Shown: one piece after another, positions 5,089 to 5,405 of the stretch
Numbering within the stretch: position 1 is the stretch's first letter
Layout of the letters: each line of letters opens with the position of its first letter
Source: an uncultured Thermomicrobiales bacterium
GTDB lineage: Bacteria; Chloroflexota; Chloroflexia; Thermomicrobiales; UBA6265
Assembly (NCBI GenBank): GCA_902806375.1
Contig: CADCWK010000194.1
Location: 1-5,405, forward strand
Direction of reading: 5' to 3'
Length of the DNA stretch: 5,405 bases
Translations under genes and position numbers: made by a program
Notes under the pieces: generated by a model
Seen by the model: the letters and a program-made list of their open reading frames with translations, nothing else
Told to the model about the DNA's origin: nothing
Database searches by the model: none

Positions 5089-5405
5089 GTGGTGTTCGTG
5101 ACGGGGGCTGCGTCAGGCATCGGACTCGGTATTGCCCGAGCCTTCTACGAGGCCGGAGCGAACGTCGTCCTGGGCGACTTCCGCCCGGAGACCCTGGACC
5201 GCGCGCGGGCTGACTTTCCGGACCCGTCGCGCGTCTCGTTCCAGCAGGTCGACGTCCGTGATGAGACGTCGGTCGCGGCGTTCATCCGTGCCGGAGAGGA
5301 CGCGTTCGGCCCGGCGACGGTCATGGTCGCCAATGCCGGCGTCTATCCCAATACCCCGGTCCTCGAGCTGTCCCCCACCGAGTGGGACCAGGTGATGGAG
5401 ACCAA
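5089..5405 (+). CDS. Short-chain dehydrogenase/reductase, N-terminal part (3' truncated)
   Basis: The frame runs off the window end after 105 codons. From GTG 5089: MVFVTGAASGIGLGIARAF, the TGxxxGxG cofactor-binding motif of classical SDRs at residues 5-12. An Asp closes the second strand (GDFR, D30), favouring NAD(H) over NADP(H). VDV is at 54-56, NAG at 82-84. The catalytic Ser-Tyr-Lys region lies beyond the window, so the substrate cannot be named. The frame is open back to 5020 (preceding residues SETGH resemble the usual ..GK before the first strand). TTG 5032 is therefore an alternative start, with no ribosome binding site. GTG 5089 has only weak upstream signals and would leave a shorter than usual N-terminus. 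The neighbouring oxidoreductase relic hints at sugar or polyol metabolism. Confidence 0.88.
   Translation, partial: MVFVTGAASGIGLGIARAFYEAGANVVLGDFRPETLDRARADFPDPSRVSFQQVDVRDETSVAAFIRAGEDAFGPATVMVANAGVYPNTPVLELSPTEWDQVMET

Noticed and set aside
4778..5101. 107-residue plus-strand ORF before the SDR
   Set aside because: No family features or ribosome binding site; it overlaps the oxidoreductase relic, whose minus-strand frame is more protein-like.

Overview
The window is GC-rich and encodes wall-type surface proteins with sortase signals (LPGTG and LPSTG, each followed by a membrane helix and a basic tail), Excalibur calcium-binding motifs and a PRC-barrel/DUF2382 stress-type protein. This mix points to a Gram-positive-type single-membrane bacterium. 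Chloroflexota (class Thermomicrobia) or Actinomycetota are the most likely groups, and I cannot decide between them from sequence alone.

Layout. (1) Bases 2-280 (+) are the C-terminal end of a Thr/Gly-repeat LPXTG surface protein. (2) A loopless 64-bp perfect palindrome (330-393) separates it from a convergent minus-strand unit. That unit holds a membrane-anchored 206-residue protein (B1, 617-1237) followed by a short ORF in another frame (400-603). (3) A divergent gap leads to a complete LPXTG protein (1471-2481, +) with two Excalibur domains and a Cys-containing domain. It ends at an 18-bp-stem hairpin (2506-2545). (4) A second minus-strand unit, B2 (2769-3389) plus the same out-of-frame tail (2570-2755), is a paralogous copy of B1. 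(5) A PRC-barrel/DUF2382 gene (3585-4454, -) lies upstream of B2, with a hairpin terminator between them. (6) A 230-bp gap with a long interrupted inverted repeat is followed by a minus-strand gene relic (4685-5053). The relic resembles the C-terminal half of a Gfo/Idh/MocA-type oxidoreductase and carries four in-frame stops. (7) The window ends in the first third of a short-chain dehydrogenase/reductase (+).

The main theme is a tandem module seen twice: a plus-strand LPXTG protein converging, across a strong hairpin, on a minus-strand membrane-anchored Cys-containing protein. The two B proteins are about 87% identical by my count (26 differences in 206). The LPXTG partners differ as far as they can be compared. 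This suggests a surface-protein locus in which an exported protein pair was duplicated and one partner diversified. The most puzzling signal is the protein-like sequence conserved after the B stop codon in the +1 frame in both copies.
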